Assembly: GCF_014696615.1 (NCBI RefSeq)
Contig: NZ_JACJQJ010000007.1
Span: forward strand, 124,001 to 188,000
Direction of reading: 5' to 3'
Length of the DNA stretch: 64,000 bases
Source: Nostoc linckia FACHB-104
Lineage (GTDB): Bacteria > Cyanobacteriota > Cyanobacteriia > Cyanobacteriales > Nostocaceae
Shown here: in pieces, positions 45,642 through 54,869 of the stretch
Numbering within the stretch: the first letter of the stretch is position 1
Layout of the letters: each line of letters begins with the position of its first letter
Program-made: the position numbers and the translations under genes
Notes under the pieces: model-generated
Seen by the model: only the letters and a program-made list of their open reading frames with translations
What the model was told of the DNA's origin: nothing
Databases searched by the model: none

Positions 45642-45681
45642 TTGCCTTAAGTCCTTCGTAAAATTTGAAGCAGAACAAAAT

Positions 45682-46020
45682 TTACCTTTGACTCAATGAT
45701 AATTCTTGTCTAATTGATTCAGTAATCGCATCTACTAAAACCAAACGCTGACTAATCGGTAATTCCAGAACAGATTGCTTTAAATCCTGTGTAGATATAT
45801 TTATTAAATCTGTTTGTACATTATTTTGATTCTGTGCTGATACTTGCTTTAAATTATTTTCCAAATCTACACGAAGTGTCTCCAAGAACAAACAATCATT
45901 ACCGATATCCGATAACTCATCGTCATCTATATTTTTATTATTTATACGTAATTCATATACTTTTATTAAATTGTCAATTGCTTCAATAATAAATTGAATA
46001 TCTTTAAAACAAAGTTTCAT
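45682..46020 (-). CDS. Small acidic helical protein with addiction-module-like tail
   Basis: A 112-residue protein from the ATG at 46020. The N-terminal half (KDIQFIIEAIDNLIKVYELR) is helical; the C-terminal half STQDLKQSVLELPISQRLVLVDAITESIRQEL resembles small addiction-module antitoxins (LPxxERLxLVxxIxxSI). A TTG start 12 bases upstream is possible. It converges on the other antitoxin-like gene with 40 bases between. No toxin neighbour was seen. Function unknown. Confidence 0.5.
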   Translation of the reverse strand: MKLCFKDIQFIIEAIDNLIKVYELRINNKNIDDDELSDIGNDCLFLETLRVDLENNLKQVSAQNQNNVQTDLINISTQDLKQSVLELPISQRLVLVDAITESIRQELSLSQR

Positions 46021-46598
46021 TTTCTTGACCAAGTTTATATTTGGCTTTTAATTTATTTTATAAAAATTTTCTCCAATATGCCTGAGTGCAGTTTTATAAG
46101 TTTCAAGCGCCATTTAAACAGTAATGCGTTATTTATTCTTGATTTGTCAGAAAAATATATATGACTTGTGGATAACTAAAATGTGATTTTATGTTTATTT
46201 AATAAATCATTGCGCTGATGGATGTTGGAAAAGTGCGCTCACCTTTTTTGTAGTTGAAGGGAGAGTGCGATCGCCTACTGCACTCTTCTAGCTAGTGCAT
46301 AGTTATTTTTATAAGAAATAATTAGATTTTTATACGTATTTACACTTATAATAATTAACAAGTCTACGCGCTAAAGCGCATAATACACAAAGTTTTCAAT
46401 GTATATGAATCAACAAAATACACATTTGTAAAAAAAAACACAAGTTTTGGTATAAATTCTCAAGCTTGTTACTGGCTTTCAATCATATAAAAAATATAGA
46501 AGTAAAAGTTTTTACCTCTTATGTCAAAAATATGCTGAGAAAAAACAATGCCACTAACTTAGGTGCATTGCAAAACAAGAAAAACAAGGAAATTAAAC
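46021..46598. other. Long AT-rich intergenic region
   Basis: About 580 bases between the small protein gene and the secreted-protein gene, divergently oriented. It is AT-rich, includes HIP1 near 46268, and shows no accepted frame, RNA or strong terminator. Promoters for both genes are expected. Confidence 0.4.
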
Positions 46599-47069
46599 AT
46601 GGAATTCAGTATTAATAAACGCGTAGCTTATCGACTAACTCTAGTTGGAATATTGGCATTGGCGGCAACAGCAAATACTGCTAAAGCAGTAGACGCACCA
46701 CAAGGAATAGATCCAGGTTACGGTAGCTTACCGAATGGCTTAATTGATGTTAATAATGATGGTCTAGAAGATTATTGCCGCTTTGTTGGCCCTGGTACTC
46801 CTGATCAAATGTTTATTTCTTGTGCATTACAGACTCAAGACGGCAGATTTCAACAGTCTTTGAAGAATTATAGGTCTCCCAAAGGCATTGACCAAGGTTA
46901 TCCTAGTCTTCCTAGAGGCTTTCAAGCCGCAGGTCCAGAAGGACAACCTGCCTACTGTCGTTTTGTTGGCCCTAATGCCAATCAACCTAATATTCATGAA
47001 AGCTGCCTCCTTGGTGGAACAAGAGGATTTAATGGCGGTAATTACGACACTGGTGTAGTACAACCCTAA
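46599..47069 (+). CDS. Secreted protein with two internal Cys repeats, unknown function
   Basis: A 156-residue protein. A signal peptide (residues 1-30, ending AKA) precedes two repeats of about 40 residues: GIDPGYGSLPNG...DYCRFVGP...FISC (36-75) and GIDQGYPSLPRG...AYCRFVGP...HESC (96-136), each with a Cys pair (60/75, 120/136) likely to form a disulfide. The tail is Gly/Asn-rich. AGGA precedes the ATG at 46599. I do not know the family; it could be a periplasmic or surface binding module. Confidence 0.7.
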   Translation: MEFSINKRVAYRLTLVGILALAATANTAKAVDAPQGIDPGYGSLPNGLIDVNNDGLEDYCRFVGPGTPDQMFISCALQTQDGRFQQSLKNYRSPKGIDQGYPSLPRGFQAAGPEGQPAYCRFVGPNANQPNIHESCLLGGTRGFNGGNYDTGVVQP

Positions 47070-47133
47070 TTTCAGCTGATTTTTCAGGCTATGCCATGAT
47101 CCTGCAACTTGCATAGATACTGGAGAAATTGAA

Positions 47134-47172
47134 AAAAAAGCGATCGCCTTTTCAAAGAGCGATCGCTTTTTT
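47134..47172. terminator. Bidirectional terminator made of two HIP1 octamers
   Basis: AAAAAAGCGATCGC, loop CTTTTCAAAGA, GCGATCGCTTTTTT: perfect 14-base arms in which both GC-rich cores are HIP1 (GCGATCGC). It lies between the secreted-protein gene and ftsH, which converge, and has A- and T-runs for both directions. Confidence 0.85.
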
Positions 47173-47189
47173 AATTTAATCTCGAATCC

Positions 47190-49127
47190 TTACACCAAAA
47201 GCGTCTGCAACAAAGGCTTATCTTCTGATAACTTACCTGTCCGCAACCATTCATTTAATTCTTCTGGTGCGACAGCTTGCTGGAGACGTTCCCGCAATGA
47301 TTCACCTTCTAAAATTTCTTGTTGCAACAGTTCTTGTGCAGTATCTTCTAGCAATGTCCGGTTATGTTGCAGAATACTCAAAGCGATATGGTGAGCATTA
47401 TCTACTATTTGCTTGACTTCGCGATCAATTTCTTCTGCGACTTGGGGACTAATCGAACGGCGAGGATTTCCATAGCCTTCGATAAATTGCTGTTGAATCT
47501 TCTCAAATGCTACAGGGCCTAGTTTATCGCTCATACCATAGATGGTAATTGCGCGTTCTGCCATATCAGTAGCTTTTTGGATATCGTCAGACGCACCAGT
47601 AGAAACCTTACCAAACACAACTTCCTCAGCCGAACGTCCACCCAATAAAGTTGCAATTCGTCCGCGAATTTCGTCTTCTACCATCAAAAAGCGGTCTTCT
47701 TCTGGCATTTGGATTGTATAACCCAATGCACCGACACCACGAGGCACAACGGAGATTTTTTCGACTTTACCAGCACCAGGCATTAAAGCACCAATGATCG
47801 CGTGACCAACTTCGTGATAAGCTACGGTCTTCTTCTCAGTTTCATTTAACACGCGAGAGCGTTTTTCTAAACCAGCCACCAAGCGCTCAATCGCTTCATT
47901 GAAATCTGCCATTATTACCGCTTGCCGATTTTGACGAGCTGCTAGCAGTGCGGCTTCGTTCACCAAGTTAGCTAAATCTGCCCCAGCAAACCCTGGTGTG
48001 CGGATAGCGATAGTAGCTAAGTTAACATCCTCAGCTAATTTGACGTTTCTGGCATGAACGTTAAGAATAGCTTCGCGACCAATTTTATCAGGGCGATCAA
48101 CTACAATTTGGCGGTCAAAGCGTCCGGGACGACGTAATGCAGGGTCGAGGACTTCAGGACGGTTAGTAGCGGCGATAATAATTACGCCTGTATTGGCATC
48201 AAAACCATCCATTTCGGTGAGTAACTGGTTGAGGGTTTGTTCACGTTCATCATTACCGCCCACAAATCCACCATTACCAGCGCGAGATTTACCCAGTGCG
48301 TCTAACTCGTCGATAAAGACAATACAGGGAGCTTGTTTTTTCGCTTGCTCAAATAAATCGCGAACCCGTGCAGCACCGACACCAACGAATAATTCGATGA
48401 ATTCGGAACCGGAAATACTAAAGAAAGGAACCCCAGCTTCACCTGCGATCGCTCTCGCTAATAATGTCTTACCTGTCCCTGGAGGGCCTACCAACAATGC
48501 ACCTTTAGGAATTTTCGCTCCCAAGCGGGTGTATTTGTCAGCATTCTTCAAGAAATCAACTATTTCTTCTAATTCCACTTTGGCTTCATCGACACCAGCC
48601 ACATCAGTAAATTTCACACCTGTGCTGCCATCAGATGAAATCCGCGCCTTGCTTTTACCTACCGTCAGCGCTGCAGGGCCGCCTCCCTGACGATTCATTA
48701 AAAAGCCCCAAATACCAAAGAAAATTAACGGTGGAGCTACCCAGCTAATTAAAGTACTTAGCCAACCATTTTGGTCTGGTGTGGGCGCAGCGAACTCCAC
48801 ATTATGCTCACGAAGAATCTTTGGTAAATCGAGATCCAGAGCTACGGGTGTAGTAGTGAATACCTGTTCTGTCGGTTTGCCATCAGGGGTTTGAGTTTTG
48901 AGGACATACTCAATGCGATCGCTACCTACCATCGCCCGTTCGACTTTACCAGCTTCTACCTGAACCACAAAGTCACTATAAGGAACTTGTGGCAATTTCG
49001 GGCCGAAGAAACTGGGAACAATAAAGTTAAGCAGCAATAATACAGTTAGTAATATCAAGAAGCTGCCACCAAACTGCCGCCATCTCGAAGGTTTCAATTG
49101 ATTTTTATTATTATTTTCTACAGGCAT
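47190..49127 (-). CDS. ftsH: ATP-dependent zinc metalloprotease FtsH
   Basis: A 645-residue membrane protease. Two N-terminal helices (about 22-40 and 125-145) flank a lumenal or periplasmic domain; the AAA module has Walker A GPPGTGKT (214-221), FIDELDALG (Walker B) and the arginine-finger region RPGRFDRQ; the protease zinc site is HEVGH (438-442). FtsH hexamers degrade membrane proteins; cyanobacterial forms repair photosystem II by removing damaged D1. Which of the usual four paralogues this is cannot be decided here. Length is normal. It converges on the secreted-protein gene. Confidence 0.95.
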   Translation of the reverse strand: MPVENNNKNQLKPSRWRQFGGSFLILLTVLLLLNFIVPSFFGPKLPQVPYSDFVVQVEAGKVERAMVGSDRIEYVLKTQTPDGKPTEQVFTTTPVALDLDLPKILREHNVEFAAPTPDQNGWLSTLISWVAPPLIFFGIWGFLMNRQGGGPAALTVGKSKARISSDGSTGVKFTDVAGVDEAKVELEEIVDFLKNADKYTRLGAKIPKGALLVGPPGTGKTLLARAIAGEAGVPFFSISGSEFIELFVGVGAARVRDLFEQAKKQAPCIVFIDELDALGKSRAGNGGFVGGNDEREQTLNQLLTEMDGFDANTGVIIIAATNRPEVLDPALRRPGRFDRQIVVDRPDKIGREAILNVHARNVKLAEDVNLATIAIRTPGFAGADLANLVNEAALLAARQNRQAVIMADFNEAIERLVAGLEKRSRVLNETEKKTVAYHEVGHAIIGALMPGAGKVEKISVVPRGVGALGYTIQMPEEDRFLMVEDEIRGRIATLLGGRSAEEVVFGKVSTGASDDIQKATDMAERAITIYGMSDKLGPVAFEKIQQQFIEGYGNPRRSISPQVAEEIDREVKQIVDNAHHIALSILQHNRTLLEDTAQELLQQEILEGESLRERLQQAVAPEELNEWLRTGKLSEDKPLLQTLLV

Positions 49128-49374
49128 TTTGATGTACCCTCAATTTAATGTTTTTGGGATTGGGGACTGGGGATTGGGGACAAGGGGAGAAGGGGGACAA
49201 GGAGAGATTTGATTTATTACCAATTACCCATTACCAATTACCAATTACCAAACCCCCAATGACAACGTAACGTGAATTGCAAAGTTTTGTATCTCTTAGG
49301 TTTATTCTAGAAACTAGATGGCGTAGACCAAATTAGTGTATACCCCACAGAAAAATGCGTATTGCCGAACTTCT
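49128..49374. other. Intergenic gap with STRR runs
   Basis: GGGATTGGGG and ACCAATTACC-type heptamers fill 49152-49256, just upstream of ftsH. The rest is promoter-like. Confidence 0.5.
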
Positions 49375-49569
49375 ATGGAAAATAAGCTAGGATTGCTGCT
49401 CAAGGTATTTATACTCTCGATTGTGCTGTCGTTCTTCATTAAATATGCAGCACCAGGTTTGAGAATTCCGGGAACAGATGTAGTGGCCCTGATTATGGTC
49501 TTATCACCAGCTACAATTATGGCGATCGCATTATTATGGCGATTCCAAAGGATGAAGCCTGAAAGCTGA
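49375..49569 (+). CDS. Small two-helix membrane protein, unknown function
   Basis: A 64-residue protein (MENKLGLLLKVFILSIVLSFFIKYAAPGLRIPGTD...) with two membrane helices (about 8-24 and 35-55) separated by a Pro/Gly turn. It is similar in style to small cyanobacterial membrane proteins with one conserved AxPGL turn. A start upstream at 49336 would add 13 residues; the ATG at 49375 is chosen. It sits between ftsH and the AI-2E transporter gene, without an obvious partner. Confidence 0.6.
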   Translation: MENKLGLLLKVFILSIVLSFFIKYAAPGLRIPGTDVVALIMVLSPATIMAIALLWRFQRMKPES

Positions 49570-49999
49570 AGGCTGTTCGCGCAGCGTCTCCGATAGGAGA
49601 AGGCTAAAATTACCTCACCCAAAAGTGTGCAGGTATGTAACGATTTTTTTCCATCCTTTATCCTTAAAACTTCATCCTTCTTTATAGCTGTTCATCGTCT
49701 AGGCGGAAGTTGCTAAAATCAGCTAACCTAGCTGCATTAATTGTAGGAATAGGGCATTGGGCATTGGGCATTGGGCATTGGGCATTGGGTAATGGGTAAT
49801 GGGTAATGGGTAATGGGTAATTGGGTGTTTGGGGTTTGTCATTAATTATTTCTCCCTGCTTCCTCTGCTCTCTCATCTCCCTCATCTCCCTCATCTCCCT
49901 CATCTCCCTCATCTTCCCCAGTCCCTAGTCCCCAATCCCCAATCCCCAATCCCCAATCCCCATGAAAAATGTAGCTTGCCAACAGCTGGGAGTCAGCCT
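49570..49999. repeat. Long STRR region between small membrane protein and AI-2E transporter
   Basis: From 49748 to 49830 there are about ten ATTGGGC/AATGGGT heptamers; from 49865 to 49915 about six TCATCTCCC nonamers; 49920-49960 has AATCCCC heptamers. A GTCTCCGATAGGAGA palindrome lies at 49583-49600. The repeats read open in frame with the next gene and give a falsely long N-terminus. Confidence 0.8.
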
Positions 50000-51148
50000 G
50001 TGAACCTAGGTCAATGGATTGGCTTAATCGCCATAGTTCTTTCTTTATACATCTTGTGGCAAATTAAAGAAGTTTTATTGCTGATGTTTGCCGCAGTTGT
50101 ATTAGCTTCTACCTTAAATCGTCTAGCGCGATGGTTTCAACGTTGGGGAATCAAACGTGGTTTCGCTGTACTTATGGCAGTAAGTATATTTTTTGCTTTA
50201 ATAGTCGGCTTTTTCTGGTTGATTGTACCGCCTTTTACAGCGCAGTTTCACGAACTGACTTATCGAGTTCCCCAAGGTTTAGAACGCTTAAATAGTTGGG
50301 TGAATGCGATGAAAACTCAAGTTCCTGCTCAACTAGTACCTTATATTCCCGATTTAGACAGTCTGATCAAACAAGCACAGCCATTTATTAATAAGCTAGT
50401 AGGAAACTCTTTCGCTTTTGTCTCTGGTTCATTAGAAGCTCTTCTCAAAATTTTACTCGTACTGGTTTTAACAGGGATGTTATTAGCCAATCCCCTAGCT
50501 TACCGCCGAGTTTTTGTGCGTCTTTTCCCCTCATTTTATCGGCGGCGGGTAGATGGAATTTTGAATCAGTGCGAAACTTCCTTAGAAGGATGGGTAATCG
50601 GCGCGCTCATTGCGATGGGTGTAGTGGGATTGATGAGCGTTATTGGCTTGTCGGCTTTAGGTGTAAAGGCGGCCTTAGCTTTAGCAGTTTTAGCAGGCTT
50701 TTTAAACTTGATTCCCAACCTTGGCCCGACAATGAGTGTAGTTCCGGCAATGGCGATCGCACTTTTGGACGCACCTTGGAAAGCTGTTGCTGTCTTGATT
50801 CTCTACTTCTTCATTCAACAAGCTGAAAGTAATTTTATTACACCTGTTGTCATGGCTCATCAAGTTTCGTTACTACCAGCCGTGACTTTAATTTCTCAGT
50901 TATTTTTTGTTACCTTCTTTGGTTTTTTAGGACTATTTTTAGCCCTACCTCTCACTGTTGTGGCGAAGATTTGGCTACAAGAAGTTTTGATTAAAGATGT
51001 TTTGGATGAATGGGGAAATAGCCATCAAAAAGAATCTGAGTTAGTCATCGTTTCTAACTCGCCAGGGGTAGATGATCCGTGGGAGACAGATAGCCCAGAT
51101 AATAATGTAGAACGGACAACTGAGGATACTTGGCAAGAAAAAGATTAA
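50000..51148 (+). CDS. AI-2E family transporter (PerM-like)
   Basis: A 382-residue membrane protein. Helices lie in the N-terminal quarter (WIGLIAIVLSLYILWQI, LLLMFAAVVLAS, FAVLMAVSIFFALIVGFFWLIV), a cytoplasmic or periplasmic section of about 100 residues follows, then further helices including GLSALGVKAALALAVLAGFLNLIPNLGP, whose LIPNLGP motif is typical of the AI-2E/PerM family. The family includes exporters of small molecules and Na+/H+ antiporters, so the substrate is open. The GTG at 50000 has GGAG seven bases before it. A frame from 49829 would add 57 residues of translated repeats ([18 protein letters not shown]) and is rejected. Confidence 0.85.
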   Translation: MNLGQWIGLIAIVLSLYILWQIKEVLLLMFAAVVLASTLNRLARWFQRWGIKRGFAVLMAVSIFFALIVGFFWLIVPPFTAQFHELTYRVPQGLERLNSWVNAMKTQVPAQLVPYIPDLDSLIKQAQPFINKLVGNSFAFVSGSLEALLKILLVLVLTGMLLANPLAYRRVFVRLFPSFYRRRVDGILNQCETSLEGWVIGALIAMGVVGLMSVIGLSALGVKAALALAVLAGFLNLIPNLGPTMSVVPAMAIALLDAPWKAVAVLILYFFIQQAESNFITPVVMAHQVSLLPAVTLISQLFFVTFFGFLGLFLALPLTVVAKIWLQEVLIKDVLDEWGNSHQKESELVIVSNSPGVDDPWETDSPDNNVERTTEDTWQEKD

Positions 51149-51267
51149 TCTTGCTGGGCATTGGGCATGGCAAAGACAGATTTTCATGCCCTCGTTGTGT
51201 GATTTATCGCGACTTTCCAGCCTGACAAGTTTACTCCAGCCGAAAACTACGCAGCTTTTGTCTCTGA

Positions 51268-51285
51268 CAAGCTACGCGTAGCTTG
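51268..51285. repeat. Perfect 18-base palindrome
   Basis: CAAGCTACGCGTAGCTTG is its own reverse complement. It lies between the AI-2E gene and the histidine phosphatase gene, inside a GC-richer patch (GCTACGCGTAGC, CCCCGGAGG) typical of small dispersed cyanobacterial elements. Confidence 0.7.
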
Positions 51286-51332
51286 CTTCCCCGGAGGTTT
51301 ACGCAAAATCCAAAATCTAAAATTGCTAAATC

Positions 51333-52034
51333 ATGATGCGTCGCTACATTATTTTTGCTCTTGGTGCTGCTGCACTATGGTTAATAGCCAAACCTTTATG
51401 GATGCAATCCAATCCTCAACCGCAAGCACCACAAGCAGCAGTAACTACACAGCAACCTCAACCTTCTGTAACCAATAAAAAACAAACTTCAACTTTACCA
51501 GTTGCAACTAAGATTTCTGCTAATTCTCAAGCAAAAATTTGGTCTGTGCTTCAGCAGGGAAGGGGTTATGTAGTGATTATGCGTCATGCATTAGCCCCTG
51601 GAATTGGCGATCCTGTTGAATTTCGCTTGAATGATTGTTCTACACAACGTAACCTCTCAGAAGCAGGTAGACAGCAAGCAATAAGAACTGGAAAGGCTTT
51701 TAGAACCAATAATATTCAAGTTTCTAGAGTACTATCAAGTCAGTGGTGTCGCTGTTTAGAAACAGCCAAATTGATGAATTTGGGTAAGGTTGAGCCTTAT
51801 CCAGCGCTCAATTCCTTTTTTAATAATTACAAAACTCAGCCTCAGCAAACTGCACAACTGCGTCAGTTTATTGTCAATAATCGTAACCGCGCTGGTGTAG
51901 TTGTGATGGTGACACACGAAGTCAACATTACAGCACTGATCGGTGATAGTTACCCTAAATCTGGTGAATCTGTTGTGGTGCGGGCTAATAAAAATAACAA
52001 AATCGAGCTAGTTGGACAAATTAAAGCTTTATAG
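51333..52034 (+). CDS. Histidine phosphatase family protein, membrane-anchored
   Basis: A 233-residue protein. An N-terminal hydrophobic helix (about 4-22) acts as signal anchor, then a Pro/Gln-rich linker, then a phosphoglycerate-mutase-like domain. The catalytic His is in VIMRHALAPG near 86, and the second His in VVMVTHEVNITAL near 195; the usual Arg pair is present (MRHA, SSQWCRC). It should act in the periplasm. The substrate is unknown. It stands between AI-2E and the COG1900 gene. Confidence 0.85.
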   Translation: MMRRYIIFALGAAALWLIAKPLWMQSNPQPQAPQAAVTTQQPQPSVTNKKQTSTLPVATKISANSQAKIWSVLQQGRGYVVIMRHALAPGIGDPVEFRLNDCSTQRNLSEAGRQQAIRTGKAFRTNNIQVSRVLSSQWCRCLETAKLMNLGKVEPYPALNSFFNNYKTQPQQTAQLRQFIVNNRNRAGVVVMVTHEVNITALIGDSYPKSGESVVVRANKNNKIELVGQIKAL

Positions 52035-52200
52035 GATTCAAGATTGGGAAAAGGTGAAAGGGTAAAGGGTAAAGGTTTTTCTTGCTATTTTTCCCTTAGC
52101 CAACAACTGTTGATATAAGATTTCTCCAGCCAAACTGATTTAATCAATTAGGTGGCAGCTTCAAGCCCCATAATCAATATGCTAATTTGCTACATTTAAT

Positions 52201-53370
52201 ATGCGAACAATTGCGGAAATTAACGAAAAAATCACTAGTCAACGTGCAGTGGTGTTGACAATTGAAGAACTGAAAGCCAGAGTTGCAGAAATTGGTGTAG
52301 CAAAAGCTGCTAAAGAAGTTGATGTAGTTACCACTGGCACTTTTGAACCAATGGAATCAAGTGGTGCCATTATTAATCTGGGACATACTGACCCGCCAAT
52401 TAAAATTCGTCGCTGTTGGTTAGATGGTGTACCAGCTTATGCTGGGTTTGGTGCGGTAGATTTATACATTGGAGCCAGTTGTCCAGCCGATGCGATCGAT
52501 GGGGAGGAAGTCAAAGAACGTGGCGGTGGTCATGTCATTGAAGATTTGATTGCAGGTAAAGCTGTACAATTACGAGCGCAAGGACAAGTTACCGATTGTT
52601 ACCCGCGCGCCACATTTGAAACTACGATCATGCGGGAAACAATAAATCAGTTTTATTTATTTAATCCGCGAAATCTCTACCAAAATTTTATCGTGGGAGT
52701 TAATGGAGGCGATCGCCCACTTTTTACTTATCTGGGGCCATTACAACCACGTTTAGGCAATGCAGTTTACTCTAATCCGGGGGCAATTTCGCCTTTACTT
52801 AACGACCCGAATTTAGAAATTGTTGGCATTGGCACGAAAATTTTTTTAGGTGGTGGTATTGGTTATGTGGCTTGGGAAGGTACTCAACACTTCCCCTTAC
52901 AAAAACGCTTAGCTAATGATACACCCATTGGCCCGGCTGCTACCTTAGCTTTAATCGGTGATGCCAAGCACATGGATACGCGTTGGGTGAGGGGATGCTA
53001 CTTCAAAAGCTATGGCCCTTCATTAATGTTAGGCGTTGGGGTTCCACTACCTGTGTTATCGGAAAAAGTAGTTGAACATTGCGCCGTGCTAGATAAAGAC
53101 TTAGTAGCGCCAATCGTAGACTTTTCCATTCCCCGGCGCGTTCGTCCTACATTTGGTTTGGTAAGTTACGCGCAACTTAAGTCTGGGCGTGTCACCATTG
53201 AAGGCAAAACCGTGCGTGTGGCACCATTGGCAAGTTTATATTTATCTCGGCAAGTTGCCCTAGAGTTGAAAAATTGGATCGAAGCTGGCAACTTTACCCT
53301 CACCGAAGCAGTTTCCCCAGTGCCGATGGAACGGTCTTTCATCCCTCAAGACCGTTGGACGGAGTTTTGA
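52201..53370 (+). CDS. Homocysteine biosynthesis-type protein (COG1900/DUF39)
   Basis: A 389-residue cytoplasmic protein of the DUF39 family (EINEKITSQRAVVLTIEELKARV, DVVTTGTFEPMESSGAIINLGHTDPPIK, GVNGGDRPLFTYLGPLQP). In methanogens and sulfate reducers this family, with a ferredoxin-like partner, converts aspartate semialdehyde and sulfide to homocysteine. Here the C-terminal ferredoxin or CBS module seen in some members is absent. Whether cyanobacterial members make homocysteine is not established. It has no operon partner. Confidence 0.82.
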   Translation: MRTIAEINEKITSQRAVVLTIEELKARVAEIGVAKAAKEVDVVTTGTFEPMESSGAIINLGHTDPPIKIRRCWLDGVPAYAGFGAVDLYIGASCPADAIDGEEVKERGGGHVIEDLIAGKAVQLRAQGQVTDCYPRATFETTIMRETINQFYLFNPRNLYQNFIVGVNGGDRPLFTYLGPLQPRLGNAVYSNPGAISPLLNDPNLEIVGIGTKIFLGGGIGYVAWEGTQHFPLQKRLANDTPIGPAATLALIGDAKHMDTRWVRGCYFKSYGPSLMLGVGVPLPVLSEKVVEHCAVLDKDLVAPIVDFSIPRRVRPTFGLVSYAQLKSGRVTIEGKTVRVAPLASLYLSRQVALELKNWIEAGNFTLTEAVSPVPMERSFIPQDRWTEF

Positions 53371-53475
53371 GGCTGGGGATTGGGGATTGGGGAAGATGAG
53401 GGGGATGAAAGGAGAATAGCAATTACCCATTACCCATTCCCCATTACCCATTACCCATTACCCATTCCCCATTCC
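53371..53475. repeat. STRR runs between converging genes
   Basis: GGGGATTGGGGATTGG units at 53374-53392 and eight ACCCATT/CCCCATT heptamers at 53422-53477 fill the gap. Confidence 0.7.
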
Positions 53476-54495
53476 CTATTCCTGAGCCGGTTTCGGCCGC
53501 TTAATCGGCTTAGGCGCAGGGGTTTTTGGTACTGGTTTCGACACAGCAGCGGAGTCACCTCCGCCTATTTTCTTGACTGGGCGTGGAGTATCGCTACTAC
53601 CGCGTCGGGGTGTAAATGGTCTTCTTCCACCACCGCCACCACCACCACGAGGGCCACCTTTGAAGGGTGGTCTGCGCTTTTTGGGTAAATCAGCGATCGC
53701 TTCAGCATTTTCTATGAGCAGTAAGTCAGCTTCCCGCTTCACTTGAAAGTCCCAAAACTTTCCTACTGCTTTAGTTGTCAGCACACCCGTCAATTTCAAT
53801 TTAAAATATTTGGGTTTATCGGTGGGTTTACGCGGAGCCTGCTTAATTTTAACAACTAAGCTTTTAGCATCAAATGACTGGTAGACGACTTCACCGCGAA
53901 CGGAAAAACCACCATCTGGAATTTCTGATGAGGGTTTTGGGGGGCTGGTAGTTTCTTCAGCACTTGTGGACACAGTATCATCCGGAGTCTCTAATTCTGA
54001 TGATTCCGGATCTTGCTCATCTTCATCTGTCAGTTGTTTAGCCAGTTTTTCTGGCTCCCAAACTCCGACAATTTGAAGGTGCAATGCGTCATTTTCTTGT
54101 CTTGTGCGCGGATAAACTACCCACAGATGTTCTTGTTCTAAATCTAAGTGATTCTTAACTAAGCTCATAATCCGTCCTAGGAGAACGGCATTGAGTTCTA
54201 CCCCATCTGCGGTTAGCAGAGAACCCTGGGTAAATTGTTCATCACTAGCAACATAGCGACCGCGAACTAACCCAATGGCGCGGTACTGCATTGGTTCACT
54301 TGGTGGTGGAATCGGTTGCTGTCGATTCACAAAGTTCCCATTTGAAGCAGTTTCGCTGGGGTCAACGGTCGAATTGTCAACTTTAGAGGACTGGGCTGCT
54401 ACTGTAGGAACACTAGCGGCTGCCTCTTGAATAGGGCCCTGGTTAGAGGCAGAAGAGTTGGAAGATTCAGGCGACGGCATCAGGTCGGAATTCAT
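53476..54495 (-). CDS. Protein with basic Gly/Arg-rich C-terminal tail, unknown function
   Basis: A 339-residue protein. The N-terminal 65 residues are Ser/Pro-rich and disordered. A central region (about 75-300) contains two beta-like blocks, YRAIGLVRGRYVASDEQF and VRGEVVYQSFDAKSLVVKIKQAP, that may be OB-type. The C-terminus is rich in Gly, Arg and Pro (PRGGGGGGGRRPF, PRRGSSDTPRP), an RGG-like tail common in RNA-binding proteins. AAGGAG lies 7 bases before the ATG at 54495; a longer frame to 54621 is rejected. RNA binding is inference. It is divergent from the TPR gene. Confidence 0.7.
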   Translation of the reverse strand: MNSDLMPSPESSNSSASNQGPIQEAAASVPTVAAQSSKVDNSTVDPSETASNGNFVNRQQPIPPPSEPMQYRAIGLVRGRYVASDEQFTQGSLLTADGVELNAVLLGRIMSLVKNHLDLEQEHLWVVYPRTRQENDALHLQIVGVWEPEKLAKQLTDEDEQDPESSELETPDDTVSTSAEETTSPPKPSSEIPDGGFSVRGEVVYQSFDAKSLVVKIKQAPRKPTDKPKYFKLKLTGVLTTKAVGKFWDFQVKREADLLLIENAEAIADLPKKRRPPFKGGPRGGGGGGGRRPFTPRRGSSDTPRPVKKIGGGDSAAVSKPVPKTPAPKPIKRPKPAQE

Positions 54496-54625
54496 AAAAA
54501 CTCCTTGCGGCGGAGACACATCCCATTGTGGGATTTTACGAAGGCAGCTGAAAAGAGCGTTTGTGCGGCAGATGAAAGTATATTTACTTTCAACCCAGCC
54601 ACGCCAGAGCGCCCTATACAATTCT

Positions 54626-54672
54626 AAAGACGCAAATTTATTTGTACACTAAATGTGTAATTTAGCGTCTTT
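54626..54672. repeat. Inverted repeat in the divergent promoter region
   Basis: AAAGACGC and GCGTCTTT close a near-palindromic stretch containing GTACACTAAATGTGTAA. It sits between divergent genes and may be an operator or RNA hairpin; no function is known. Confidence 0.45.
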
Positions 54673-54869
54673 ACACTAGTTTCGGAAGCATATCATAGCT
54701 ACAATTCTGACGGCTCCTCCTAAAGTCATCACTTACTTTAGCAAGCGTTGATAGTTATTTGTTATAAAATTCACAGGCAATTGACGGTATTCCGCAAAGT
54801 TTTGGAAATTTTTAACTTTGCGTTTTCTGTAAATGATAATGTCATTAATGTTCAAAAGAAGGAAGTCTT

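Noticed and set aside
45645-45700. Toxin remnant after the antitoxin-like gene
   Set aside because: Only about 17 codons stay open and they show no clear toxin motif.
48193-48690. 165-codon frame opposite ftsH
   Set aside because: Antisense to the AAA domain; composition is that of a shadow of ftsH.
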